From assembly GCA_963839475.1 (NCBI GenBank), contig CAWIVH010000015.1:682001-746000 (forward strand): a stretch of DNA of 64,000 bases, read 5' to 3'. The DNA comes from CAWIVH01 sp963839475. GTDB taxonomy: Bacteria; Acidobacteriota; UBA6911. Position 1 is the first letter of the stretch. Each line of letters starts with the position of its first letter. Below the pieces are notes generated by a model that saw only the letters and a program-made list of their open reading frames with translations, did not search any database and was not told the DNA's origin. A program made the position numbers and the translations under genes. This document shows positions 24,974 through 34,423 of this stretch, piece after piece.

Positions 24974-26380
24974 TCATACGTTTACTGGATTCGACCACCG
25001 AAGGATGTTCTTAGTCGACGCTGACGCCTGTTCGCTTATAAGCTTCAGGAACTCGCCTGTCCATCGGTCGAACATTTCAACCCAGGGTGAATAATCCGGA
25101 GTGGGGCTAGGACCGATACTCCCTCCCGCACTTGGCGGGAAGTAACCTTGCGATAGGATCGCCGCCTGCTTGTGCAGCGGCGATAACGAGCGGAATCGAC
25201 GAGCGAATTGAACCAAGGAAATGAAATCAGGGCTCGTTGTTGTGGTGAGTGCCCCGAGTTCATTGAACACGTCGAACGCGTAATGAGAAGTGTTGTCTAG
25301 GCCGCATGCTGCGAGCGCTGCTCTGCGATAGATACAGGGCACGCAATATCCACAGTGCCTGACATGTCTATCCTGATACCTGCTTGGGCGAGTGCATGAA
25401 ACCGAGCGCAAGAGCGCTGGATAGAGGCGCGGATCGAGAGACCGAACCATATCCGTCTTACTCTTATAAAGAAACGGATTCTTCAGCGTGCCGGAGAAAA
25501 CACCGAGTCCGTCCGCCAGACCGAGGAATTGCACAAGAAACCTTGGATGTGCAGTTCGAGTACTGCACGTGCCGAGGCGAGACATATCGAGTGGCGGATT
25601 GAGGGCGATGAGACCATTCTCCGGCATGTAGATTTCCCTGACCCCCGCCATATCGGCTATTGAAACAGCCAGGGCCAGGAAGAGGAATGATCGCACCCGA
25701 TGCGTGTCCTCACTTGGTTCGGGAATGCCAAAGAGGGTTCGCTTGCTCCTCGAAACCGAAATTCGAAACTGAATCAGGTTTGCACGTTTCGGAAAAAGGT
25801 GTATCAGATGCCGGAAATTTTCCTTCTGTGCAGATGCGGTGGCCTGTTCCGACTGGTGCCCCACAAGGAGCAGTTGTTTACCTTGGTGCAGCAGTTCATA
25901 AGCGCCGAGCAGAGAATCGATTCCACCAGAGAACAAGCACACTGCATCGAATCCTCTTGGTATGCGGGTCCTGTGTTTGGGATGGCCTGGCATACTAACC
26001 GCGGGAAGCCAGTCGAAGCGGTATTGGTCCCCCGCCAGGTTGGCAAGCATATTCGAGAGTTGCTGCCCATTTTCTTGCCATGATTGCGGAGTTCGTACCG
26101 GCATTAGACAGTCAAATTCTCGGCTCCAATAGTCAGCGCTGTGATTGCGCAAGGCGAGAGAATCAAGGATGTATGCCAGCACAGCTATGTCCCGAAAATC
26201 ACGCATTTGCGGAGAGCAATTTAAACAGAGGGGTTTATTATCAATAGAAGCTCGAAGCGTAATATTTGGTTGCTTCGATGCCAGATCAAGAACCACGAGT
26301 TCGCTTGAAGGCAAAGCAAGCGCCTTTGCATAGCTGTCGTTGCGACAGCCGTTATTTCCTACATATCGTAGCGCTTTCAT
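24974..26380 (-). CDS. qatC: Qat system QueC-like protein QatC
   Basis: 468 residues. The C-terminal two thirds is a QueC-like (7-cyano-7-deazaguanine synthase) PP-loop ATPase with the P-loop CLFSGGIDSLLG (151-156) and a Cys cluster for zinc (Cys329, then HCGYCVPC at 342-349). The N-terminal 130 residues are an extension seen in defence-linked QueC proteins, not in the housekeeping enzyme. In the Qat anti-phage system, QatC is essential; its substrate is not established, but the fold adenylates an acid. No queuosine genes (queD, queE, folE) are nearby, which favours a defence role. Located between qatB and the ASCH gene with gaps of 3 and 10 bases. Confidence 0.9.
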   Translation of the reverse strand: MKALRYVGNNGCRNDSYAKALALPSSELVVLDLASKQPNITLRASIDNKPLCLNCSPQMRDFRDIAVLAYILDSLALRNHSADYWSREFDCLMPVRTPQSWQENGQQLSNMLANLAGDQYRFDWLPAVSMPGHPKHRTRIPRGFDAVCLFSGGIDSLLGAYELLHQGKQLLLVGHQSEQATASAQKENFRHLIHLFPKRANLIQFRISVSRSKRTLFGIPEPSEDTHRVRSFLFLALAVSIADMAGVREIYMPENGLIALNPPLDMSRLGTCSTRTAHPRFLVQFLGLADGLGVFSGTLKNPFLYKSKTDMVRSLDPRLYPALLRSVSCTRPSRYQDRHVRHCGYCVPCIYRRAALAACGLDNTSHYAFDVFNELGALTTTTSPDFISLVQFARRFRSLSPLHKQAAILSQGYFPPSAGGSIGPSPTPDYSPWVEMFDRWTGEFLKLISEQASASTKNILRWSNPVNV

Positions 26381-26383
26381 TTT

Positions 26384-27208
26384 CTAACGAAGGCCACAAA
26401 TGTTTGATTGGAGTTGATCGACAATTCTATCCGCGACCTGCTGGCCTGCGCGCCCAAACCAATCCAGATGATCGAATTCCTGATTCTCTCGATAGCTCTT
26501 TAATTCCTGCGATATGAGGCTTCGACACGCGCTCTCAACGGCTGAGGCGAGGGCCACGCTGTTTCCTCCATCAGCCTTACCGTTCGCGTGGTTCTCGAAG
26601 TACGACCAAACCGCTTCAAACACATATCGAGAAAGAAAAGCGTCGACAAAACCCTCAAGTCCTTCGCGTTCCATGAACGACTGGAGCGCAGTTTCCAGAT
26701 CTTGATAAGATCCATCCCCCTCGATTGCGGCTATGTCGAATATTGTGTCGCGCAACGTCGATTCAAGTATCTCTGCCTGCCTCCCGGTAGCATCGCGACT
26801 CAGGTGTTCTGCTATCCTCGCCACCACCTCAGCTGCAGGTCTCCCGCGGAGCTCTCCGAGTCCCAGAAATCCGAGAGCTGCATCGAGGCCAGCAGAAGCG
26901 ACCTGCGCACCAAAGCCTCCTACGCCCCGCACAACACCGCTAAATGCAGATACACCGGCGGATGGACGCCCGCTCCGATTGCTACCCCCTCGCGCTCCAC
27001 CGCCGCCCCCTGATGAGGGAGCATGGCTCTCACCTCCACCTAACGTCACGCGAGGCTTCATTCCAACTCCGCCGACGGCTCGCATAGCGGAGCGCACAAA
27101 CAGCTTCGCATCGAGTGGCTCTCTGCCGGTTACGCAATCGGTGAGCTGGCGCTTGGGGCTCGTCCATGCGCCACCACTTGGAGTCGCAAAGCTCTTTGAA
27201 GTTCCCAT
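26384..27208 (-). CDS. qatB: Qat system protein QatB
   Basis: 274 residues from the ATG at 27208, the N-terminus MGTSKSFATPSGGAWTSPKR being typical of QatB proteins. A long Gly/Ser/Arg-rich linker (about residues 55-85) is followed by a small alanine/glycine-rich hydrophobic part (GVGGFGAQVASAGLDAALGF) and a helical C-terminal half rich in acidic residues. No catalytic motif is visible. It lies between qatA (4-base gap) and qatC and must be part of the same complex. The exact biochemical role is unknown. The assignment is based on N-terminal motif, position and size. Confidence 0.82.
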   Translation of the reverse strand: MGTSKSFATPSGGAWTSPKRQLTDCVTGREPLDAKLFVRSAMRAVGGVGMKPRVTLGGGESHAPSSGGGGGARGGSNRSGRPSAGVSAFSGVVRGVGGFGAQVASAGLDAALGFLGLGELRGRPAAEVVARIAEHLSRDATGRQAEILESTLRDTIFDIAAIEGDGSYQDLETALQSFMEREGLEGFVDAFLSRYVFEAVWSYFENHANGKADGGNSVALASAVESACRSLISQELKSYRENQEFDHLDWFGRAGQQVADRIVDQLQSNICGLR

Positions 27209-27212
27209 GACT

Positions 27213-29000
27213 CTACTGGATCTTGCCTGAATTGGGCGGCTTCTTTTTGCCGGCAAGAGCCGCGGCAAGTACACCCTGCGGCATGAAAAATTTCATGAGT
27301 TCTGGCGCGACCGAAATCCCAGCGGCCCGGGCGTCTGAGATGAGTGCATTCCCCGCGATTTGAAGTGCCTGCGCGGGTGGAACCTGTAGTTTTTCAAGGG
27401 CCTTTAGCGAACTCGGATATTGGGACCCATGGCGGCGACAAATCTCCGTTAGTCCTGTAACGATGTGCGTCTGCACAGTAAGATTCGTCGCTTGTGCAAG
27501 GTCCTGGGTGAGTATTCGCACGATCAGGCCAGCCATTTCTGGATCTAATGCTGCCGCCTGTCGCGCCGAAGCGCGCATCCTGATTCTATCGTCACTTCCG
27601 ATATTCCGCGCAATCCTTCGGGCTTCTTCATCGACGCTAGCAACCGGCTCTGGTCGCTCTTTCGAAAGTGACGTCTGCGCAAGAAAGAGGTACGGTTTAA
27701 GGTCATCCGTACTCTTTATGACAGGCTCTCGGTTTAGGTAGTGTACCAGCGCAGGCTGAACCAGTGCCTCGCTGACGAGTTTGCCGGACGTCTCGCTAAC
27801 GCCAAGTTCCGCAGCTTTAGCGATGGCCTCGAACAGCTCGCAGGAACCTGTGAGGGGATCGACTGTATCGATAATGCTCTTGAAGAAATCCTTCCACGCG
27901 TATTCGAGGATAGCCAGCTTAATGAGGAGTTCCAGACGAATTATTAGATTGTTGGCTTTTGCCAACCGGCGTCTGAGGGCAAGGATGTTTAGGAACCGTT
28001 TGACCTGGCGAGGATTGCCTCGGAGCGCGTGAAAGAGATTACTGACGTAGGGCATAATCTCTTGGAGTTCGTCCTCGACGGTAGTGGTGTCCGAGAACAG
28101 TGCCCGGTTCTCTGCAGGCCATGCCCCGATCGCCTTTTCTATGCCGCTGGTGCACGAAAGGAAGGTGCTTCGGGCGCCTATAAGCTCACTCAATGATGCT
28201 TCCTTCATCTGGCCAGCGAGAATCAACATACCAACATAGCAGACAATATCGTCAATCTTTTGCTCGGGTATAACAAAAGGGATTTGGATGATCTTCTCCA
28301 GGAAGTCCCGCCGCCGGTTTTCGTCTGCAACGCCGTAGACCTCCCCGACGGCGTCTTCGATTTTCTGGGCGTCGGCGCCTATGACGAACGTGCAGGCCGG
28401 GGTATTGAGGAAGAGTTTTATGGTCTCGAATGTTTCGATCACTTTTTGACTGGAGCATCTGTCCAAATCATCAATGAATACAACTAGGCGGTTGACATTG
28501 GCATGACGGAGCGCTGCGGCAAACTCACGCTCGAACCTCTCTATTGTGTCGGCCACTTTCTCGTTCTGCTTTTCAAAAGCAGAGAAGAAACCCTCGATAT
28601 CCGGCGAAAGCGTAAGAGTTGTTTTCGTTATAACCTTGGCCAACTTGAGAACATTGGCACTAGACTTCAGTTGCTTCAGCGTGTCGAGTACCTCTCGACC
28701 GAGGCTCTTATCTTCTTCGAGTTTGGAAATAATCGCGTGGATGAGAGCAGATTGCGCCTCATCGCGGCCTTCGTAACGCCACGCGTTGAACCAGATCGTT
28801 TTGACGCCGCTGCCAGCTTTGGCGTGCCCATCCAGCTGTCCTTGCAGCATGCTCATGAGACTCGTCTTGCCGCTCCCCCAGGCACCAAACACCCCAAGAG
28901 TCAGCGGGGCGAGGGCGGTATGCGTGCAAATGTCTGCCAAAACTTCGACATATTTGGTGTAGCCGAGGAAGTCGTGGAGTGTTTCCTTGTCAGACCACAT
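27213..29000 (-). CDS. qatA: Qat system ATPase QatA (KAP family P-loop NTPase)
   Basis: 595 residues. KAP NTPase domain with Walker A FGAWGSGKTSL (38-48), WFNAWRYEG (KAP signature) and Walker B VVFIDDLDRC (173-182). KAP proteins often have inserted membrane helices; none is obvious here. The C-terminal 200 residues are helical repeats. First gene of the minus-strand qat operon, divergent from hsdR. QatA is taken as the energy-using sensor or loader of the system by analogy with other KAP defence ATPases. Confidence 0.92.
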   Translation of the reverse strand: MWSDKETLHDFLGYTKYVEVLADICTHTALAPLTLGVFGAWGSGKTSLMSMLQGQLDGHAKAGSGVKTIWFNAWRYEGRDEAQSALIHAIISKLEEDKSLGREVLDTLKQLKSSANVLKLAKVITKTTLTLSPDIEGFFSAFEKQNEKVADTIERFEREFAAALRHANVNRLVVFIDDLDRCSSQKVIETFETIKLFLNTPACTFVIGADAQKIEDAVGEVYGVADENRRRDFLEKIIQIPFVIPEQKIDDIVCYVGMLILAGQMKEASLSELIGARSTFLSCTSGIEKAIGAWPAENRALFSDTTTVEDELQEIMPYVSNLFHALRGNPRQVKRFLNILALRRRLAKANNLIIRLELLIKLAILEYAWKDFFKSIIDTVDPLTGSCELFEAIAKAAELGVSETSGKLVSEALVQPALVHYLNREPVIKSTDDLKPYLFLAQTSLSKERPEPVASVDEEARRIARNIGSDDRIRMRASARQAAALDPEMAGLIVRILTQDLAQATNLTVQTHIVTGLTEICRRHGSQYPSSLKALEKLQVPPAQALQIAGNALISDARAAGISVAPELMKFFMPQGVLAAALAGKKKPPNSGKIQ

Positions 29001-29293
29001 AGGGGCTGCTCGTATCAGTTAATTAGAACACTCTTAGCATATGCCGCAATTGCTGAACGTCAAGCAATTTGACCTCTGGGAGCGGAACTCAGACAGTAGC
29101 GAGGGTCTCGAAAGTCGCCTAACCTCGTTTGCTCAAAACTTTTAAGAGTCGTAGAATCAAGGCCTCTGCTTGCATGGTTTTCCGCTGAGATCCGGAGCCA
29201 TTCTGCTATGATAGCCGCGGTACATGAGGCTAAGAGAATGTTGAACCTATCGCATTTCTTCTGACGCGGACGCACCTAACCGACATTAAAGTC
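29001..29293. promoter_or_regulatory. Divergent promoter region between qatA and hsdR
   Basis: 293 bases separate the two divergent starts, so promoters for the Qat operon and for the type I restriction operon must lie here. The qatA-proximal side is AT-rich (cagttaattagaac). I cannot fix individual boxes or operators. Confidence 0.5.
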
Positions 29294-31654
29294 ATGCTTA
29301 CCGAAGCCGATACATGCCGCAAATACGTGCTCCCCAAGCTCTATGCCGCAAATTGGACTGATGACCAGATCAGCGAGCAGAAGAGCTTCACCGACGGCCG
29401 TATCGTGATCGCCGGAGCAAAACCGATCCGCCGCCCGCAGAAGCGGGCCGACTACCTTTTGAAGTACCGTCGCGATTTTACCTTGGCGGTCGTTGAAGCC
29501 AAATCCATCTATAAGAATCCCGGGGACGGACTCCAACAAGCCAAAGACTATGCCCAGATCCTCGGTCTCAATTTTGCCTATTCCACCAACGGCCACGGCA
29601 TCATAGAGCACGACTTTTTCACTGGCAAAGACAATGACCTGGAAACCTTCCCGATGCCGGACGAACTTTGGAAGCGCCTCCAGGCCGCCGCGACCATCGC
29701 ACCCGAAATTTCCGAACGGGTGCTCGCGCCTTACTATCATCTCTCGGGCAAAACCCCGCGATATTATCAGGAGATCGCGATCAACCGGGCAGTGCAGGCG
29801 ATTCTTCAGGAAAAACCCCGAGTGCTCCTCACCCTGGCTACAGGCTCCGGGAAAACGGTTATCGCGTTTCAGATCTGCTGGAAGCTCTGGAACTCTCGGT
29901 GGAACCGCTCCGGAGACTACCGCCGCCCAAGGATCCTGTTTCTTGCCGACCGCAATGTCCTGGTGGACGATCCCAAGGACAAGGATTTTGCCCCGTTTGG
30001 CGAAGCGCGTTGGAAAATACAGGGTGACGCGATCAAAAGCCGGGAGATGTACTTCGCCACCTACCAAGCCATCGCCCGGGACGAGCGCCGCCCCGGACTT
30101 TACCAGGAATATTCCCGTGATTTTTTTGACTTGGTGATTGTGGACGAATGCCACCGCGGCAGCGCGCGCGATGAATCGAACTGGCGTGAGATCCTGGAAT
30201 ATTTTGAGCCAGCTTTCCAGCTGGGCATGACCGCCACTCCCTTGCGCCAGGACAACCGCGACACCTATAGGTATTTCGGGAATCCTCTCTATACCTACAG
30301 CCTCCGGCAAGGGATTGACGACGGCTTCCTCGCGCCCTACAAGGTCCACAGGGTTATCACGACTGCGGACGCCGCCGGCTGGCGGCCGAATAAAGGCGAG
30401 GTGGACCGCTACGGCCGGGAGATCCCGGACGGCGAATATGGCACCAGGGACTTTGAAAAGATCATCGCCCTCAGAGCCCGCACGAAGGCCATCTGCCACA
30501 ACCTGACCGGTTTTCTAAAGAAAACCGATCGCTATGGAAAGACCATCGTCTTCTGCGTGGATCAGGAACACGCCGAGGAAATGCGCAAGGCCCTGAACAA
30601 CCTCAACGCGGATCTCGTAAAAAAGAACCCGGACTACACGGCGCGGATCGTCTCCGATGAAGGCAAAATCGGCCGCGGACACCTCGACCGGTTCATGGAA
30701 CTGGAAACCGCCGTTCCCGCCATCGTCACCACCTCCCAGATGCTCACTACGGGCGTCGACGTGCAGACCTGCAAGAACGTCGTGCTCGCCCGCGTGATCA
30801 ATTCGATGACCGATTTCAAGCAGATCATCGGCCGGGGCACCCGCGTTCGGGACGATTACGGCAAGCTCTTCTTCAACATCCTGGACTACACCGGAAGCGC
30901 CACCCGGATGTTTGCCGACCCGGATTTCGATGGCGAGCCGGCGCTCGTAACCGAAGAAGAGATGAACGAAAATGGCGAGACAGTTGGCGAACCGGAAGTC
31001 ATCGTTGATACCGGCGAGTCCGAAATAACGGAAGTGGGAGACGGGTGGGAAACGCCGCCTCCCGTGGGATCGGAAGGCCAGCCACGCAAATTCTACGTGG
31101 ACGGTGGCTCCGTCGAAATCGCCGCGCACCTTGTCTATGAACTCGACCCCGACGGCAAGCAGCTGCGTGTGGTCAAGTTCACCGATTACACGGCGGAGAA
31201 AGTAAGGAGCATGTACTCATCCGCCGCCGCGCTCCGCTCCAAGTGGAGCGACGCCGAGGAACGGGCCGCGATCATCCAATCGCTCGAAGAGCGGGGCATT
31301 TCCTTCACCGAACTTGCCGAGACCGCCAGGCAGCCCGACGCCGATCCCCTCGACCTCCTCTGCCACGTCGCCTTCAACTCCCCTCTCCGCACGAGAAGGG
31401 AGCGCGCGGAAATGCTCCGCAAGGAAAAGACGGACTTCTTCGACCAATATGCACCCGAAGCGCGCACCGTCTTGAACGAGATGCTCGACAAGTACATCGA
31501 GTACGGCACCGCCCAATTCCAGATTCCCGACATTCTCAAGATCCCGCCGATCTCCGAGCGCGGCTCCGTACCCGACATTGCGAGGCTCTTTGGCGGGGCC
31601 GAAAAGCTCCGCGCGGCCGTCTCCGAACTCCAAACGCTTCTTTACGCAGCCTGA
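29294..31654 (+). CDS. hsdR: Type I restriction endonuclease subunit R
   Basis: 786 residues. The N-terminal PD-(D/E)xK nuclease is readable as Asp53 (RADYLL) and VVEAKS (Glu68, Lys70). The helicase motor has Walker A ATGSGKT (182-188), DECH (284-287), GMTATPL, and the C-terminal motif VI IIGRGTRVRDDYGK. A C-terminal domain (residues 600-786) binds the MTase. The motor translocates DNA and cleaves unmodified DNA at a distance. First gene of hsdR-hsdM-hsdS; gap of 10 bases to hsdM. All motifs intact. Confidence 0.96.
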   Translation: MLTEADTCRKYVLPKLYAANWTDDQISEQKSFTDGRIVIAGAKPIRRPQKRADYLLKYRRDFTLAVVEAKSIYKNPGDGLQQAKDYAQILGLNFAYSTNGHGIIEHDFFTGKDNDLETFPMPDELWKRLQAAATIAPEISERVLAPYYHLSGKTPRYYQEIAINRAVQAILQEKPRVLLTLATGSGKTVIAFQICWKLWNSRWNRSGDYRRPRILFLADRNVLVDDPKDKDFAPFGEARWKIQGDAIKSREMYFATYQAIARDERRPGLYQEYSRDFFDLVIVDECHRGSARDESNWREILEYFEPAFQLGMTATPLRQDNRDTYRYFGNPLYTYSLRQGIDDGFLAPYKVHRVITTADAAGWRPNKGEVDRYGREIPDGEYGTRDFEKIIALRARTKAICHNLTGFLKKTDRYGKTIVFCVDQEHAEEMRKALNNLNADLVKKNPDYTARIVSDEGKIGRGHLDRFMELETAVPAIVTTSQMLTTGVDVQTCKNVVLARVINSMTDFKQIIGRGTRVRDDYGKLFFNILDYTGSATRMFADPDFDGEPALVTEEEMNENGETVGEPEVIVDTGESEITEVGDGWETPPPVGSEGQPRKFYVDGGSVEIAAHLVYELDPDGKQLRVVKFTDYTAEKVRSMYSSAAALRSKWSDAEERAAIIQSLEERGISFTELAETARQPDADPLDLLCHVAFNSPLRTRRERAEMLRKEKTDFFDQYAPEARTVLNEMLDKYIEYGTAQFQIPDILKIPPISERGSVPDIARLFGGAEKLRAAVSELQTLLYAA

Positions 31655-31664
31655 TTGAAACCCA

Positions 31665-33224
31665 ATGGCCAGAAATAAAACGAAAACCGAAATCTCCCGA
31701 TCGACAGCCCAACAGTTGGGTAGCGTCATCAAGTCCTGCCGCGACATCATGCGCAAGGACAAGGGGCTGAACGGCGACCTCGACCGGCTTCCCATGCTCA
31801 CCTGGGTCATGTTTCTGAAATTCCTCGACGACATGGAAGAGAACCGGAAGGAAGAGGCGACCCTCGCCGGGAAGAAGTTCAGGCCAGCCGTCGAATCGCC
31901 ATATCGTTGGCGCGACTGGGCTGCCAAGCCGGAGGGCATGACCGGGCCGGAACTTATCGCCTTCATCAACCAGGACGAGGCCGTGCGCCCCGACGGTAAG
32001 CTCGGGCCGGGACTTTTTGCCTACTTGAGATCGCTTGAGAGCGCGAACGGAGATCGCCGGGACGTGATCGCGCGTGTCTTCGAAGGCACCGTCAACCGCA
32101 TGGTAAACGGCTACCTCCTGCGCGACATTCTGAACAAGATCAACGAGATCCATTTTTCCTCGAAAGACGAAATCCATACGCTCGGGGCTCTCTACGAGAC
32201 GATGCTACGCGAAATGCGCGATGCTGCCGGGGACTCCGGGGAGTTCTACACGCCGCGCGCTGTCATTAAATTCATCGTGAGCGTGATTGCTCCCAGACTC
32301 GGGGAGACCGTCCTCGATCCTGCCGCGGGCACGGGCGGGTTCCTCGTTGAATCCTTCGAGCACTTGAAGAAACAATGCAAAAAGGCGGAGGATTATAGTG
32401 AACTCCAGCGAGGAACGCTTCACGGGATGGAGGCCAAATCCCTTCCGTACCTCCTTTGCCAAATGAACCTGCTGCTTCATGGGCTGGAATATCCCGAGAT
32501 CGATCCAGGCAATGCTCTGCGCTTCCCGCTTAGGGAAATAGGCGACAGGGACCGGGTGGATGTAATCATGACGAATCCCCCCTTCGGCGGCGAGGAGGAG
32601 CGGGGGATTCTCTCGAACTTTCCGGAGGACAAGCAGACCGCCGAAACCGCCCTTCTCTTCCTGCAACTCATCATGCGAAAACTCCGCCGTCCCGTTGGTG
32701 GCTTCAATGGCGGACGATGCGGCATGGTCGTTCCCAACGGCGTCCTTTTCGGTGACGGCGTCTCCGCCCGGATCAAAGAGGAGCTGCTGAAGGACTTCAA
32801 CCTCCACACCATTGTCCGCCTCCCGAACGGTGTTTTCGCGCCCTACACCTCGATCCCGACGAATCTCCTATTCTTCGACCGCACCGGTCCCACAAAGGAT
32901 ATCTGGTACTACGAACAGCCGCTGCCAGAAGCAAGGAAGAACTACACTAAGACCCGGCCCATGCAGTTTGAGGAATTTGCCCCGTGTGTGGAGTGGTGGA
33001 AAAAGCGCAACGAGAATGGGGTCGCCTGGAAAGTCAAAGCCCAGAACGTTTTGAAATACGATGAAAACAAGAATCTCGTCTCGGTCAATCTCGATATCAA
33101 GAACCCGACTGCCAAACAGGACCTTGAGCACCTCCCGCCCAAACAGCTTGTCGAGAGCATTCTCCAGAAAGAGAAGCGCATCGCGGAGATCATGGCGGAA
33201 ATCAAAGCAATACTGAGAGCGTGA
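31665..33224 (+). CDS. hsdM: Type I DNA methyltransferase subunit M (N6-adenine)
   Basis: 519 residues. An N-terminal helical HsdM_N domain, then the SAM-binding motif DPAAGTGGF (218-226) and catalytic NPPFGG (304-309). It methylates adenine at the sequence specified by HsdS to protect host DNA. The stop overlaps the next frame by four bases (GTGA), giving translational coupling. Complete and probably active. Confidence 0.96.
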   Translation: MARNKTKTEISRSTAQQLGSVIKSCRDIMRKDKGLNGDLDRLPMLTWVMFLKFLDDMEENRKEEATLAGKKFRPAVESPYRWRDWAAKPEGMTGPELIAFINQDEAVRPDGKLGPGLFAYLRSLESANGDRRDVIARVFEGTVNRMVNGYLLRDILNKINEIHFSSKDEIHTLGALYETMLREMRDAAGDSGEFYTPRAVIKFIVSVIAPRLGETVLDPAAGTGGFLVESFEHLKKQCKKAEDYSELQRGTLHGMEAKSLPYLLCQMNLLLHGLEYPEIDPGNALRFPLREIGDRDRVDVIMTNPPFGGEEERGILSNFPEDKQTAETALLFLQLIMRKLRRPVGGFNGGRCGMVVPNGVLFGDGVSARIKEELLKDFNLHTIVRLPNGVFAPYTSIPTNLLFFDRTGPTKDIWYYEQPLPEARKNYTKTRPMQFEEFAPCVEWWKKRNENGVAWKVKAQNVLKYDENKNLVSVNLDIKNPTAKQDLEHLPPKQLVESILQKEKRIAEIMAEIKAILRA

Positions 33225-33226
33225 CT

Positions 33227-34420
33227 ATGACGACGACGTGGCCAATGGTTCCGCTGTCTGAAATAGCAGAGCCAATATCTCGCCCAGTGTCAGTGATTGC
33301 CGGCGAATCCTACCGCACAATTGGCGTGAAGTGGTGGGGAGAAGGCGCCTATGAAAGAGAGACGATTGATGGATCACGAACGGCTGCAAAGACGCTTTCG
33401 TTTGTGCGGGAGGGCGATCTGATCATCAACAAAATTTGGGTGCGACACGGATCGACCGCAATTGCTACCAAAGCTGTGGATGGCTGTGCGGCATCAGGCG
33501 AATTCCCCACGTTTAAACTTGACCAAGATCGCGTTGTGCCTCGCTGGATTCATTGGCAAACAAAGACGCGAGATTTCTGGATCAAATGTGACGCACTTTC
33601 ACGAGGCACCAGCGGCAAAAACCGGATCAAGCCAGAATTGTTCTTGACGATTAAAGTTCCCCTCCCCCCGATCCCCGAACAGCGCCGCATCGTCGCCCGC
33701 ATCGAAGAACTTTCCGCCAAAATCGATGAGGCCAGAGCATTCCGAGAACGAGTGACCAGTGAAACAGGGGCTTTGACATCCGCTTTCAGCAAAATCCTCT
33801 TTACTCGGAACGATAGCGTTCGTTCTGATCGCCTTGAGACATTTGTCAATCGGATTACTAAGGGTGAATCTCCTGAATGGCAGGGCTTTTCATATCAGGA
33901 TTCAGGTCCGACATTTGTAAGAAGCGAGAATGTGCTTTGGGGAGTTATGGATCGTTCCAAGCGCGTGTGCATTCCGCCGGAATTCCATGAAAAACTGAAC
34001 CGCTCCCAACTGAAGCCACGGGATGTGCTGATTAATCTCGTTGGTGCGTCCATAGGTAGAGCCTGTGTAGTTCCAGATGACATTGCCGAGGCAAATGTCA
34101 ACCAGGCGGTTGCGGTTATCACGCCTGACCATGCTCGATTGGATTGTACTTACCTCATGCATTTTCTAATCAGCCCAATGACACAGGATGTCATCCACGG
34201 TGGAAAGGTAGAAACCGCTCGTCCAAATATCTCTCTCGGCGATTTACGAAGCCTTTTGATTTCGGTTCCCTCTCTTTCGGAACAGCACCGCATCGTCGCC
34301 TATCTTGACGACCTGAAATCAAAGGTGGATACCGTAAAGAAGCTCCAGCAGGAATCCGAACAGGGACTCAACGCCCTTGTGCCTTCAATCCTCTCCCGCG
34401 CCTTCTCCGGAGAACTCTAA
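33227..34420 (+). CDS. hsdS: Type I restriction-modification specificity subunit S
   Basis: About 397 residues from the ATG at 33227 (a GTG at 33221 is also possible). Two target-recognition domains are separated by conserved helical spacers that are near repeats: PIPEQRRIVARIEELSAKID (about 146-165) and SLSEQHRIVAYLDDLKSKVD in the second half. Each domain reads one half of a bipartite recognition site. The two domains differ completely in sequence, so the site is asymmetric. Complete. Confidence 0.94.
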   Translation: MTTTWPMVPLSEIAEPISRPVSVIAGESYRTIGVKWWGEGAYERETIDGSRTAAKTLSFVREGDLIINKIWVRHGSTAIATKAVDGCAASGEFPTFKLDQDRVVPRWIHWQTKTRDFWIKCDALSRGTSGKNRIKPELFLTIKVPLPPIPEQRRIVARIEELSAKIDEARAFRERVTSETGALTSAFSKILFTRNDSVRSDRLETFVNRITKGESPEWQGFSYQDSGPTFVRSENVLWGVMDRSKRVCIPPEFHEKLNRSQLKPRDVLINLVGASIGRACVVPDDIAEANVNQAVAVITPDHARLDCTYLMHFLISPMTQDVIHGGKVETARPNISLGDLRSLLISVPSLSEQHRIVAYLDDLKSKVDTVKKLQQESEQGLNALVPSILSRAFSGEL

Positions 34421-34423
34421 TTC

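Noticed and set aside
24974..26380. Housekeeping queuosine biosynthesis QueC
   Set aside because: The protein is twice the usual length with an N-terminal extension, is linked with KAP ATPase and QatB, and no queD, queE or folE lies near.
29276..30499. 407-codon minus-strand frame opposite hsdR
   Set aside because: Antisense shadow of a strongly conserved helicase gene; no motif or ribosome site. Further long minus-strand frames opposite hsdR/hsdM are rejected for the same reason.
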